Of a stretch of DNA of 64,000 nt, positions 42,147-49,978 are shown in pieces. The DNA comes from SIG607 sp045648445 (GTDB lineage Bacteria > Bacillota > Clostridia > Oscillospirales > Acutalibacteraceae): positions 1 to 64,000 of the forward strand of contig JAZRNY010000016.1 in assembly GCA_045648445.1 (NCBI GenBank). The letters are read 5' to 3'. Each line of letters begins with the position of its first letter. Position 1 is the stretch's first letter. The notes under the pieces were generated by a model. That model was not told the DNA's origin. It did not search any database and worked only from the letters and a program-made list of their open reading frames with translations. The position numbers and the translations under genes are program-made.

Positions 42147-42412
42147 TAGGCGTAGTGTTCTAAAGGACACTACGCCAATTTTATTCGCCTTTCGGCGAAT
42201 TATATTGCTTTGCAGTTATATTCGGCTATCGCCGAGTGATATTTGCTACGCAAGTTTTAATAGCGAATAAAATATCACTGAAACCGTAAGGTTTCAATAT
42301 CACTTTTGATTTATCAAAAATAACACTGTGAGACCTGTCTCACAATAGCACTATTAAATTTATGTTTTTTGAAATAGCAAAAACGGATGCGTAGAATTTC
42401 TACACATCCGTT
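42147..42412. repeat. Hairpin-array repeat, copy B
   Basis: The order of hairpins matches copy A at 10925-11186: GGCGTAGTGTTC/GGACACTACGCC first, then ATTCGCC/GGCGAAT, ATTGC/GCA, ATTCGGC/GCCGA, ATTTGC/GCAA, GAAACC/GGTTTC, TTTGAT/ATCAAA, GTGAGAC/GTCTCAC and the last stem AACGGATGCGTAGAA/TTCTACACATCCGTT. The first and last stems differ from copy A in sequence, with both arms changed together. It lies between convergent gdhA and the SLOG gene. Confidence 0.85.
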
Positions 42413-42417
42413 ATGTA

Positions 42418-42891
42418 TTACAATACGCTAATAATTTTTTTGCATTTTTTAATTGCATAATCAAGGGCGGTTTTAGTACCGCTTTTGCGAGTAGTAGGGG
42501 CGTTGAGTTCGTCGTAGTATACAATACAGTATTGGCTTTTATTTATCATTTCATAATTGCGTTCTACATAGACAGCACGACCAGAGCCCATGATATGTTC
42601 AGGATAGTATGTATTTTCATAAAATCCCAAAAGATAGTTTCTATATTGTTCGTTTATATTCGGATATTCTGCCCGTACATAAATTCGCTTTACGTGCGGG
42701 TATTTTTCTTTTATTTTGCTCACAAGTTCAAGACAAAGGCTATTAAATCGGCTCTTGCTCCCAAAAAGAAACGTATCTACTTTTTCGGTTACAATTAGTT
42801 TTTCAATAATCTCAATAAGTTTAGATTTTAATTCCTCGGTTTCGTTAATAATTCTATGCCCCAAAAAGCAGGCAGTATTTTTTATAGACAT
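42418..42891 (-). CDS. SLOG/DUF1273-like domain protein
   Basis: 157 residues from ATG 42891, with GAGAGGG upstream. KNTACFLGHRIINETEELK at the N-terminus, FLFGSKSRFNSLCLELVSK and KSGTKTALDYAIKKCKKII at the end give the Rossmann-like pattern of SLOG proteins, which bind nucleotides or ligands. FLGHR is typical of the YpsA/DUF1273 group. The function is unknown. It is encoded next to an XRE regulator, divergently, and just after repeat copy B. Confidence 0.78.
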   Translation of the reverse strand: MSIKNTACFLGHRIINETEELKSKLIEIIEKLIVTEKVDTFLFGSKSRFNSLCLELVSKIKEKYPHVKRIYVRAEYPNINEQYRNYLLGFYENTYYPEHIMGSGRAVYVERNYEMINKSQYCIVYYDELNAPTTRKSGTKTALDYAIKKCKKIISVL

Positions 42892-43049
42892 AATCCCTCT
42901 CGCTTTATAGTGCAAATGCACTTTGAATTTTACATTTTCTCTTAAAATTATACTATTGCTCTAAATATTAGTCAAGTGCTCTATCGTGAATACAGTAAAG
43001 ATAATAAGGAAAAAGTATAATTGTATATAGAGAGGGTGATTTAGATTTT

Positions 43050-43325
43050 ATGAGCAAACAAATAGATTTTAAAAATAAAGATAGATTTATTCAGTTAGGA
43101 ATTGCCATATCAGCCTTACGCAAAATGCGCGGTATGTCACAGGAACAACTTGCAGAGAAATCAAACGTTAGCCGTTCACATATTAGCGCTATCGAAGCAC
43201 CAAATTTAGTTCGTCCTTTCTCATTAGATGTATTCTTCAATATTGCAGATGCTTTAGAAATAGAACCTGCTGATTTGATTAATGCAACGGTATTCCCCGA
43301 TAAAATTTTTAAAAACAAAAAATAA
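43050..43325 (+). CDS. XRE family helix-turn-helix regulator
   Basis: 91 residues. The HTH_3 domain occupies residues 14-75: LGIAISALRKMRGMSQEQLA, SNVSRSHISAIEAP and FFNIADALEIEPADLI. No extra sensing domain is present. Divergent from the SLOG gene, which it may control. A GAGAGGGTGA site lies upstream with wide spacing. It is followed by a terminator. Confidence 0.88.
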   Translation: MSKQIDFKNKDRFIQLGIAISALRKMRGMSQEQLAEKSNVSRSHISAIEAPNLVRPFSLDVFFNIADALEIEPADLINATVFPDKIFKNKK

Positions 43326-43397
43326 TAAGTAACATAGATAACAAGTAGATGAAATATATCATTTTCCAATCTTTAGTATCTTTTAAAAAACTATAGC

Positions 43398-43431
43398 AAA
43401 AGGCAGAAACGATTTCTCGTTTCTGCCTTTT
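43398..43431 (+). terminator. Terminator after the XRE gene
   Basis: AAAAGGCAGAAACG (43398-43411) pairs with CGTTTCTGCCTTTT (43418-43431) across a 6-base loop; A and T runs allow use in both directions. Confidence 0.9.
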
Positions 43432-43486
43432 AAATTTTACTGTTCTTAAAAGTACAATACCTAACAGATCGGTTTTTATTTGTTAT

Positions 43487-44443
43487 TTATTTTTTGCCGA
43501 GTTTTGAAAACCACGGGAAAGTGAGCGGCCATATAACGCCACCCGCTATTACTATCAGAAAATACCTGATACCTCTGGCGAGAAGTTCGTTACCGAAGAT
43601 AAGTTCAAGTGGGGTTCGCATACCTTCTTTTACACAAAGCACCAAGGCAATTCCGCCGACTGCTTTTAGTATTTGCGCCCACCATACTGCTTTTACGGGG
43701 AAGTCTGTTTTAAAATAGCCAACGGTATATACCACCCAAAGACCCATTATACAGCCAAGCAAGGTACAGGCATTTTTAATTGCAGAGGTGAGATTTTCGT
43801 ATGCTGCCATCGTGCTTTCGTCAACATAAGAAGTTATAAAAAATTCTAAATGTATGTGATTGCCATAAACGAAGTATAGCAACGCGCCTACTACCATAAA
43901 GGTTAACACTGCAAGAATTCCGTACATTACCTTTGGTGAGGTTTTTGCCTTTTGGAATAAGGGATAACCTATAAACACAAGCGATAATGCAATAAGGATA
44001 GAAACACCAACGTCTAAAGGAGTATGAACCCCTAAATAAAGGCGTGAAAAAGGCACAAGTACACACATTATAATACAAATAATTCGTATTGCTTTATTTT
44101 TATTTGCCCTTGCCACACCGCCGAACATACCAACCGAAGACTGTGTATGGCCGCTTGGGAAGGAATAACCCGTTGCCGCTTCCCTTGCCGATTCAACTAT
44201 GGTGAAATTGGGGTCCTTTATCCAAGGACGCGGAACCTTAAAGGTCATTTTCAGCGTTTGATTGATAACGGTACCCGCAAACCCCGTAAGCAAAAGGTAA
44301 TAACCCTGCCATTTATCTATACACCAAAAAATTATCATACAAATTGCCATAAAAATTGTTTCTTCACCAAAAATGGTAATAAAAGCAACAACGGCATCTA
44401 AAATAGGATTACGGATATTTTCGAGTAAATATAAAAGTTCCAT
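43487..44443 (-). CDS. PAP2 superfamily membrane phosphatase
   Basis: 318 residues with about seven membrane helices. The three phosphatase motifs are seen: KMTFKVPRPW, SFPSGHTQSSVG and SRLYLGVHTPLDVG. Family members dephosphorylate undecaprenyl pyrophosphate or phosphatidic acid; the extra C-terminal 130 residues with more helices are usual in a Clostridia subgroup. Its ATG overlaps the last base of proC, so it is co-transcribed with the proline genes, though the functional link is not obvious. Confidence 0.92.
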   Translation of the reverse strand: MELLYLLENIRNPILDAVVAFITIFGEETIFMAICMIIFWCIDKWQGYYLLLTGFAGTVINQTLKMTFKVPRPWIKDPNFTIVESAREAATGYSFPSGHTQSSVGMFGGVARANKNKAIRIICIIMCVLVPFSRLYLGVHTPLDVGVSILIALSLVFIGYPLFQKAKTSPKVMYGILAVLTFMVVGALLYFVYGNHIHLEFFITSYVDESTMAAYENLTSAIKNACTLLGCIMGLWVVYTVGYFKTDFPVKAVWWAQILKAVGGIALVLCVKEGMRTPLELIFGNELLARGIRYFLIVIAGGVIWPLTFPWFSKLGKK

Positions 44444-45234
44444 TAGCCGAGGTCCTCCGTCTTTTTGTAGGATGCTATTACCGCTTCTATTGCGGCGCTT
44501 CTGAATTTACCCTTTTCAAGCGCCCTTACACCCTGTATGGTTGAGCCACCGGGGGAGCAAACCATATCTTTAAGTTCTGCAGGAGATTTTCCCGATTCCA
44601 AAACGGTTTTAGCCGCGCCCAAAACGGTTTTTCCTGCATATAAAAGCGCTTTATCACGGGGCAGTCCGCAAGAAACGGCGCCGTCAGCCAAGGCTTCGAT
44701 AAATAAATCCACAAATGCAGGGCCGCAACCTGAAAGAGCAGTAGCCGCATTTATTTTGCCTTCTTCAATAAAATCCACAAGTCCTGCCTTGCTTAGCGCA
44801 AGGTTAAAACCGTCAATTTCTTCCTTTGTGACATTTTGGTTATAGCAATAAAGAATTACGCCCTCGCCCACGCCAACGGCTGTATTGGGCATTATTCGTA
44901 TAATTTTCACTTCTTTTTCGCACAAGCGCTCTATTGTGAAAATTTCTTTACCTGCCGCCATACTTACTATGACCGTATCTTCATTTATAAAATCGCTTAT
45001 TCCTTTAAACAAGCCCTCTAATCCTTGCGGTTTTACACCGATAAAAAGGTACTTTGAATTTTCAGCGGCAGTTCGCGCATCAACCGAAGTAACACCAAAA
45101 GAAGTTGCTCGGTCAATTTTTTCTTTATTACTGTCACAGGCGCAAATTTCATCGGGTTTTGCCGATTTTAAAACGGTATCAAGGATAATCCCACCCATAT
45201 TGCCTATTCCGATAAAGCCGTATTTATATTTCAT
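44443..45234 (-). CDS. proC: Pyrroline-5-carboxylate reductase
   Basis: 263 residues. The NAD(P) fold begins YGFIGIGNMGGIIL; VSMAAGKEIFTIE, IIRIMPNTAVGVGEG and the C-terminal ALSGCGPAFVDLFIEALADG with SPGGSTIQGV are the family blocks. It makes proline from pyrroline-5-carboxylate. It starts on the last base of proA and ends on the first base of the PAP2 gene: a tight proB-proA-proC-PAP2 operon. Confidence 0.95.
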   Translation of the reverse strand: MKYKYGFIGIGNMGGIILDTVLKSAKPDEICACDSNKEKIDRATSFGVTSVDARTAAENSKYLFIGVKPQGLEGLFKGISDFINEDTVIVSMAAGKEIFTIERLCEKEVKIIRIMPNTAVGVGEGVILYCYNQNVTKEEIDGFNLALSKAGLVDFIEEGKINAATALSGCGPAFVDLFIEALADGAVSCGLPRDKALLYAGKTVLGAAKTVLESGKSPAELKDMVCSPGGSTIQGVRALEKGKFRSAAIEAVIASYKKTEDLG

Positions 45235-46457
45235 TATCGCACCTCTCCATTTCCCGTTATTACGTATTTATAGGTATTCATCGCCTCAAGTCCCATAGGG
45301 CCTCTTGCGTGAAGTCTTTGGGTTGAAATGCCTATTTCACAGCCCATACCAAATTCTCCGCCGTCGGTAAAACGCGTTGAAGCATTAACGTAAATTGCAG
45401 CACTGTCGATATGAGATGTAAAATAGTTTGCATTAACTGCATTTTCGGTTATTATTGATTCGCTATGCATAGTGGAATGGGCAGAAATATGCTCACAAGC
45501 CTCTTCTACGCTATCCACAATTTTTATTGCAAGAATATAATCAAGAAATTCGGTATCAAAGGATTTTTCGTCTGCCCTTTGACCGTCTATAATCTCTAGC
45601 GCCCTATCGTCTAAAATAAATTTACATTTATCCCCTATTTTTGCTTTAAGTTTAGGCAAAAATTCCTTTGCAACGGCGCTATGCACAAGACAAACTTCAG
45701 CCGCGTTGCAAACACTGGGTCTGCTCATTTTAGCGTTTTCGGTGATTTTTAAAGCCTTTTCAATATCGGCAAACTCATCCACGTAAATATGACAAATTCC
45801 CGTACCCGTTTCAATACAGGGTACCGTCGCGTTTTCGGTACAAGCCTTAATAAGACCTGCGCCTCCTCGCGGAATAAGTAAATCAACGTATCCCGTTGCT
45901 CTCATAAGCAAATTAGTTTCACTTCTGTCGGTAGAATCGGGCATACTTATAAGGTCTTCGGGAAGATTTGCTTTTTTAAGTCCCTCTTTAAGCGCTTTAA
46001 CTACCGCGCTTGAAGACAAAAAGGCTTCCTTTCCGCCCCTTAAAATACACACGTTACCGCTTTTAAGAAGAAGGGCGGCGGCATCGCTTGTCACGTTAGG
46101 TCTGCTTTCGTAAATTACCGCAACAACGCCTACGGGAACAGAAACTTTTTTAAGATTAAGCCCGTTATAAAGGGTACGTTCTTCTAAAACCTTTCCTGCA
46201 GGGTCATTAAGTTTTGCCACGTCCAGTATACCCTGCGCCATAGCCTTAATGCGCTCTTTAGTAAGGCGAAGTCTGTCCGCCATAACCCCTTCCCCGTAAT
46301 TTTCAAGGTCTTTTTTGTTTTCGCTTAGTATCAGTTCGGTGTTTTCAATAAGCGACCGACTCATAAGGGTAAGGGCGTTATTTTTTTCTTGCTCGCTTAA
46401 ATTTGCGGCAAAGGTTTTTAAATCTTTAGAAACCTTTAAAATTTCACTGACTTTCAT
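45234..46457 (-). CDS. proA: Glutamate-5-semialdehyde dehydrogenase
   Basis: 407 residues. IYESRPNVTSDAAALLLKSG, the RGGKEAFLSS loop, LIPRGGAGLIK and the catalytic Cys in SRPSVCNAAEVCLVHS identify gamma-glutamyl phosphate reductase. ARGPMGLEAMNTYKYVITG is the usual end. It shares one base with proB and one with proC, so translation is coupled. Confidence 0.96.
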   Translation of the reverse strand: MKVSEILKVSKDLKTFAANLSEQEKNNALTLMSRSLIENTELILSENKKDLENYGEGVMADRLRLTKERIKAMAQGILDVAKLNDPAGKVLEERTLYNGLNLKKVSVPVGVVAVIYESRPNVTSDAAALLLKSGNVCILRGGKEAFLSSSAVVKALKEGLKKANLPEDLISMPDSTDRSETNLLMRATGYVDLLIPRGGAGLIKACTENATVPCIETGTGICHIYVDEFADIEKALKITENAKMSRPSVCNAAEVCLVHSAVAKEFLPKLKAKIGDKCKFILDDRALEIIDGQRADEKSFDTEFLDYILAIKIVDSVEEACEHISAHSTMHSESIITENAVNANYFTSHIDSAAIYVNASTRFTDGGEFGMGCEIGISTQRLHARGPMGLEAMNTYKYVITGNGEVR

Positions 46458-47227
46458 TATTTTCCCTTTCCTAAAAAGCGTGTGCCGACTCTTTTACCGT
46501 CAAAAATATCATAAAGAATGGACGCGTCTGCACCGTTGGCGATAATCATATCAATGCCCTTTTCGGTACAAATTTCTGCAGCGTGTATTTTGGTTATCAT
46601 TCCTCCGGTACCAAGTTGGCTTCCGCTTCCCCCGGCAAGTGCCTTTATGCTATTATCAACGCATTTAACCTCGCTTATAAGGGTTGCGTTTTTATTTGTT
46701 TTGGGATCAGATGAAAAAAGTCCGTCAATATCAGAAAGAAGTATAAGAAGGTCGGCAGATGCGCCCACTGCGGTCATTGCAGAAAGGGTATCGTTATCCC
46801 CCACTTTAATTTCACTTGTGGCAATAGTATCGTTTTCATTAATAACGGGAAGTACACCAAGAGAAAGCAGTCTATCAAGGGTGTTACGGAAATTTTCATA
46901 TCTATCGGTATGAGAAAAGTCGTCACCGGTCATAAGTATTTGCGCAACGGTATGGTTATATTCGCTAAAAAGTTTATCGTAAACGTACATAAGTTCACAT
47001 TGACCCACTGCGGCGGCAGCCTGTTTTGTGGGTATATCGGTAGGTCTTTCTTTAAGGCCCAGTTTTCCGACACCCATTCCTATAGCGCCTGAACTAACGA
47101 GTATTATTTCGATACCCGAATTTTTAAGGTCGGAAAGAACCTTACAAAGATTTTCAATTCCCTTTATATTTAAATTTCCGTTTCCGTAGGTAAGTGTCGA
47201 AGTACCTACCTTTATTACTGCTCTCAT
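46457..47227 (-). CDS. proB: Glutamate 5-kinase
   Basis: 256 residues from ATG 47227, with AGGAGA upstream; the more distant ATG lies in the promoter region. IKVGTSTLTYGNGNL, VSSGAIGMGVGKLGL, VINENDTIATSEIKVGDND and SQLGTGGMITKIHAAEI are the amino-acid kinase blocks. The C-terminal PUA domain of E. coli ProB is absent, a common short form. It commits glutamate to proline and is usually inhibited by proline. Confidence 0.95.
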   Translation of the reverse strand: MRAVIKVGTSTLTYGNGNLNIKGIENLCKVLSDLKNSGIEIILVSSGAIGMGVGKLGLKERPTDIPTKQAAAAVGQCELMYVYDKLFSEYNHTVAQILMTGDDFSHTDRYENFRNTLDRLLSLGVLPVINENDTIATSEIKVGDNDTLSAMTAVGASADLLILLSDIDGLFSSDPKTNKNATLISEVKCVDNSIKALAGGSGSQLGTGGMITKIHAAEICTEKGIDMIIANGADASILYDIFDGKRVGTRFLGKGK

Positions 47228-47257
47228 AACTTTTCTCCTATGTTGTATATTTATTTT

Positions 47258-47324
47258 AGTATAATACTTCACCGCGTTAAAGTCAAGACAGGCACTTGCA
47301 AAGAAACGGTAAATATGTTAATAT
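47258..47324. promoter_or_regulatory. Divergent promoters of proB and the glycosyltransferase gene
   Basis: Reverse: TTGACT (complement of 47281-47286) and TATACT (complement of 47258-47263). Forward: TTGCAA 47296-47301 and TAATAT 47319-47324. Both have 17-base spacers; the two -35 boxes are 9 bases apart. Confidence 0.75.
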
Positions 47325-47340
47325 TTACTTGGTGATAAAA

Positions 47341-48282
47341 ATGACTAAACTTTATTTACTAGTTCCCTGCTTTAATGAAGAAAAAGCGTTGCCTATATGC
47401 GCCAATACGTTAAAAAGCAAAATGGAAGAACTTTGCAGGTCGGGAAAAATAACTACCGACAGCCGTATCGTTTTTATTGACGACGGTTCAAGCGACCAAA
47501 CAAAAGATATAATAAAATCCCTTCACAACAGTTCTCCGCTTTTTTCGGGCATATTTTTAAGTCGCAATCGCGGACATCAAAACGCGCTTCTTTGCGGACT
47601 TCACTATGCCGCAGATAAATGCGATTGCGCTATTTCTCTTGACTGCGATTTACAGGACGACGTTAATACCGTTGACCAAATGCTTGAGAATTTTAATAAT
47701 GGTGACGATATTGTTTACGGGGTGAGATGCAGTAGAAAACAAGACAGTTTTTTCAAACGCTTTACCGCCCGTTGCTTTTATAAAATCACCAAATTTTTAG
47801 GTGGCGAAATAATCGAAAACCACGCCGATTTCAGATTACTCAGCAGTCGCGCCTTGGTTGCGTTAAAGGATTTTAAAGAGGTTAATTTGTTTTTACGGGG
47901 CATTGTGCCCATGCTGGGTTTTAAATCAAGTATCGTTTATTACGAAAGGTTTAAAAGGGTTGCAGGAAAATCCAAATATCCTTTAAGAAAAATGATTTCC
48001 TTTGCAAATGAAGGTATAACCTCCCTTTCAACGCGTCCGCTGAACATTATTATCGGCATTGGCTCGTTTATAACCTTTGTGTCGCTTATAATGCTTATTT
48101 ATTCACTAATTCAGCATTTTTCGGGCAACACCGAAACCGGTTGGACAAGTACCTTTGTTTCCATTTGGTTTTTAGGCGGTATTCAACTTATTGCCATTGG
48201 TGTTATAGGCAAATACATCGGCAAAATTTATCTTGAAACAAAACACCGCCCACCCTATATTATTGAAGAAATAATTGAATAA
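47341..48282 (+). CDS. Family 2 glycosyltransferase, bactoprenol sugar transferase type
   Basis: 313 residues from ATG 47341; the promoter sits just upstream, so the leader is about 10 bases. YLLVPCFNEEKALPI opens the GT-A fold, RIVFIDDGSSDQTKDII holds the nucleotide-binding Asp, LDCDLQDD is the metal-site motif and DFRLLSSRALVALKDF follows. Two membrane helices at the end (IIIGIGSFITFVSLIMLIYS and the ISLE region) match GtrB/DPM1-like enzymes that charge undecaprenyl phosphate with a sugar. The sugar is not predictable. Confidence 0.92.
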   Translation: MTKLYLLVPCFNEEKALPICANTLKSKMEELCRSGKITTDSRIVFIDDGSSDQTKDIIKSLHNSSPLFSGIFLSRNRGHQNALLCGLHYAADKCDCAISLDCDLQDDVNTVDQMLENFNNGDDIVYGVRCSRKQDSFFKRFTARCFYKITKFLGGEIIENHADFRLLSSRALVALKDFKEVNLFLRGIVPMLGFKSSIVYYERFKRVAGKSKYPLRKMISFANEGITSLSTRPLNIIIGIGSFITFVSLIMLIYSLIQHFSGNTETGWTSTFVSIWFLGGIQLIAIGVIGKYIGKIYLETKHRPPYIIEEIIE

Positions 48283-48287
48283 AAAAT

Positions 48288-48321
48288 AAACGAAGATAAG
48301 TTTTTTGCTTATCTTCGTTTT
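48288..48321. terminator. Terminator between the glycosyltransferase and SufB-like genes
   Basis: AAACGAAGATAAG (48288-48300) pairs with CTTATCTTCGTTT (48308-48320) between convergent genes, with A-rich and T-rich flanks. Confidence 0.88.
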
Positions 48322-48324
48322 GTT

Positions 48325-49242
48325 TTATTTTAGGAAGCCGTTTACGATTTGTTCTTCGGCTTCTTTTTCGGTAAGACCCAAGGTCATAAGTTTCATAAGC
48401 TGTTCGCCTGCAATTTTTCCTATTGCCGCCTCGTGAATAAGTTCGGCGTCAATATGATTTGCAGTTACTTCGGGAATAGCGCTGACGCTGGCATTATCCA
48501 TAATAATAGCGTCACATTCGGTATGGCTCATACACTTGGTATTGCCGTTAACCTTTGAGCGAAATACCTGATATGAATTATCCCTTGCAACCGACCTTGA
48601 AACAAGGTGAGCGGAACATTCTTCTCCGTTTAAATCAACTATAAAATTGGTTTCTGCCTTTTGTTTGCCGTGTGTCATAATTTTTTCTTTTACTATTAAG
48701 TTGGCACCTTTTCCCAAAACGGCAGAGGTATCGCGTATGGTAGAATCAATACCTTTTATTTGGGTGGTTTCCATTTCCATAACCGCGCCTTCGTCAAGTT
48801 CGATTATAGTGGTTGGGTTCATAACGTTTTCGCCCGTTCCTTCGCCTACACCGTAATGTTTTTCAACGTAGCGAAGTCTTGCGTTTTTACCAACGTGGAA
48901 GGTATGAATACCGTCGTGGGCAGAATCACCGTCGCCTCCGTTATGAATACCGCAACCTGCAATAATAAGCACGTCACTGTCTTCACCGATATAAAAATCG
49001 TTATACACAAGGTCTTTAAGACCGCTTTGGCTGATAATTACGGGGATATGCACACTCTCATTCTTTGTGCCCGGCTTTATTATAATATCAATACCGGGTT
49101 TATCGTCCTTTGGTACGATTTCGATATGCTCGGTAGAACGTCTGCCTGCAGCTTGTCCGTTAGAACGGATATTATAAGCACCGTCGGGAATGGCGTGGAG
49201 GTCGGCTACTTCGCTTAATAGGTTCTTTTGTATAGCGTCCAT
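48325..49242 (-). CDS. SufB/SufD family Fe-S scaffold protein (SmsB-like)
   Basis: 305 residues, shorter than SufB (about 470). The beta-helix core shows DVLIIAGCGIHNGGDGDSAH, RLRYVEKHYGVGEG, IKGIDSTIRDTSAVLG and the C-terminal MDNASVSAIPEVTANHIDAELIHEAAIGKIAGEQ split here as NASVSAIPEV and HEAAIGKI. With the SufC-like ATPase encoded just upstream it forms a two-gene unit like the minimal SMS system reported as an ancestral Suf form. No SufS, SufU or separate SufD gene is nearby. AGGAGGAG precedes the ATG. Confidence 0.88.
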   Translation of the reverse strand: MDAIQKNLLSEVADLHAIPDGAYNIRSNGQAAGRRSTEHIEIVPKDDKPGIDIIIKPGTKNESVHIPVIISQSGLKDLVYNDFYIGEDSDVLIIAGCGIHNGGDGDSAHDGIHTFHVGKNARLRYVEKHYGVGEGTGENVMNPTTIIELDEGAVMEMETTQIKGIDSTIRDTSAVLGKGANLIVKEKIMTHGKQKAETNFIVDLNGEECSAHLVSRSVARDNSYQVFRSKVNGNTKCMSHTECDAIIMDNASVSAIPEVTANHIDAELIHEAAIGKIAGEQLMKLMTLGLTEKEAEEQIVNGFLK

Positions 49243-49252
49243 AGTCTCCTCC

Positions 49253-49975
49253 TTACAGTTTTTCGGTTAAGGTTTTGCAAACGGAAGAAGCCGCAAGAAG
49301 TTCAGGAAGAATTTCTTCCTTGCTTCCGCTTTTAATTACGTTTCCGTCAGCAATAACTATAACTCTGTCGGCAATATCTAAAATTCGTTCCTGATGGGAA
49401 ATAATCATAATACTGCCGCCGATTTTTTCGTGCATTTTTTCGAAAACTTTAATAAGATTATTAAAACTCCAAAGGTCGATACCTGCTTCGGGTTCATCAA
49501 AAATTGAAACTGCGGTAGAACGCGCCATAACCGTAGCAATTTCAATTCTTTTAAGTTCGCCACCCGAAAGACTGGCGTTTACTTCTCTGTTTATATAATC
49601 TTTTGCGCAAAGACCTACTTCCGAAAGATAACCACAGGCTTCGCTTACCGAAATATCTTTACCTTTGGCAATACTAATAAGATCTTTTACGGTAATACCT
49701 TTAAAGCGAACGGGTTGCTGAAAGGCAAAACTTATGCCTTTTTTTGCCCTTTCGGTTATAGAAAGATTTGTAATATCCTCGCCGTTCAAGAAAATTTGTC
49801 CGCGGGTAGGGGTAACTATACCTGCAATAATTTTTGCAAGGGTAGATTTACCACCGCCGTTTGGTCCGGTAAGAGCAACAAATCTGTCATCTATTTTAAG
49901 GCTTATATCCTTAATGATGGATTTTTTTACACCGTCTTCATACACGTCAAAGCCGATGTTTTTAAGTTCTATCAT
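49253..49975 (-). CDS. SufC-like ABC ATPase (SmsC-like)
   Basis: 240 residues. The Walker A is LTGPNGGGKSTLAKIIAG, the signature motif NASLSGGELKRIEIATVMAR and the Walker B VSIFDEPEAGIDLW, the last with the Suf-specific EAGID form. KGISFAFQQPVRFKGIT is the Q-loop. It energises the neighbouring SufB-like scaffold during Fe-S cluster assembly. It starts 3 bases after the Na/Pi gene and ends 10 bases before the scaffold gene, so all are one transcript with glyQS. Confidence 0.92.
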   Translation of the reverse strand: MIELKNIGFDVYEDGVKKSIIKDISLKIDDRFVALTGPNGGGKSTLAKIIAGIVTPTRGQIFLNGEDITNLSITERAKKGISFAFQQPVRFKGITVKDLISIAKGKDISVSEACGYLSEVGLCAKDYINREVNASLSGGELKRIEIATVMARSTAVSIFDEPEAGIDLWSFNNLIKVFEKMHEKIGGSIMIISHQERILDIADRVIVIADGNVIKSGSKEEILPELLAASSVCKTLTEKL

Positions 49976-49978
49976 ACT

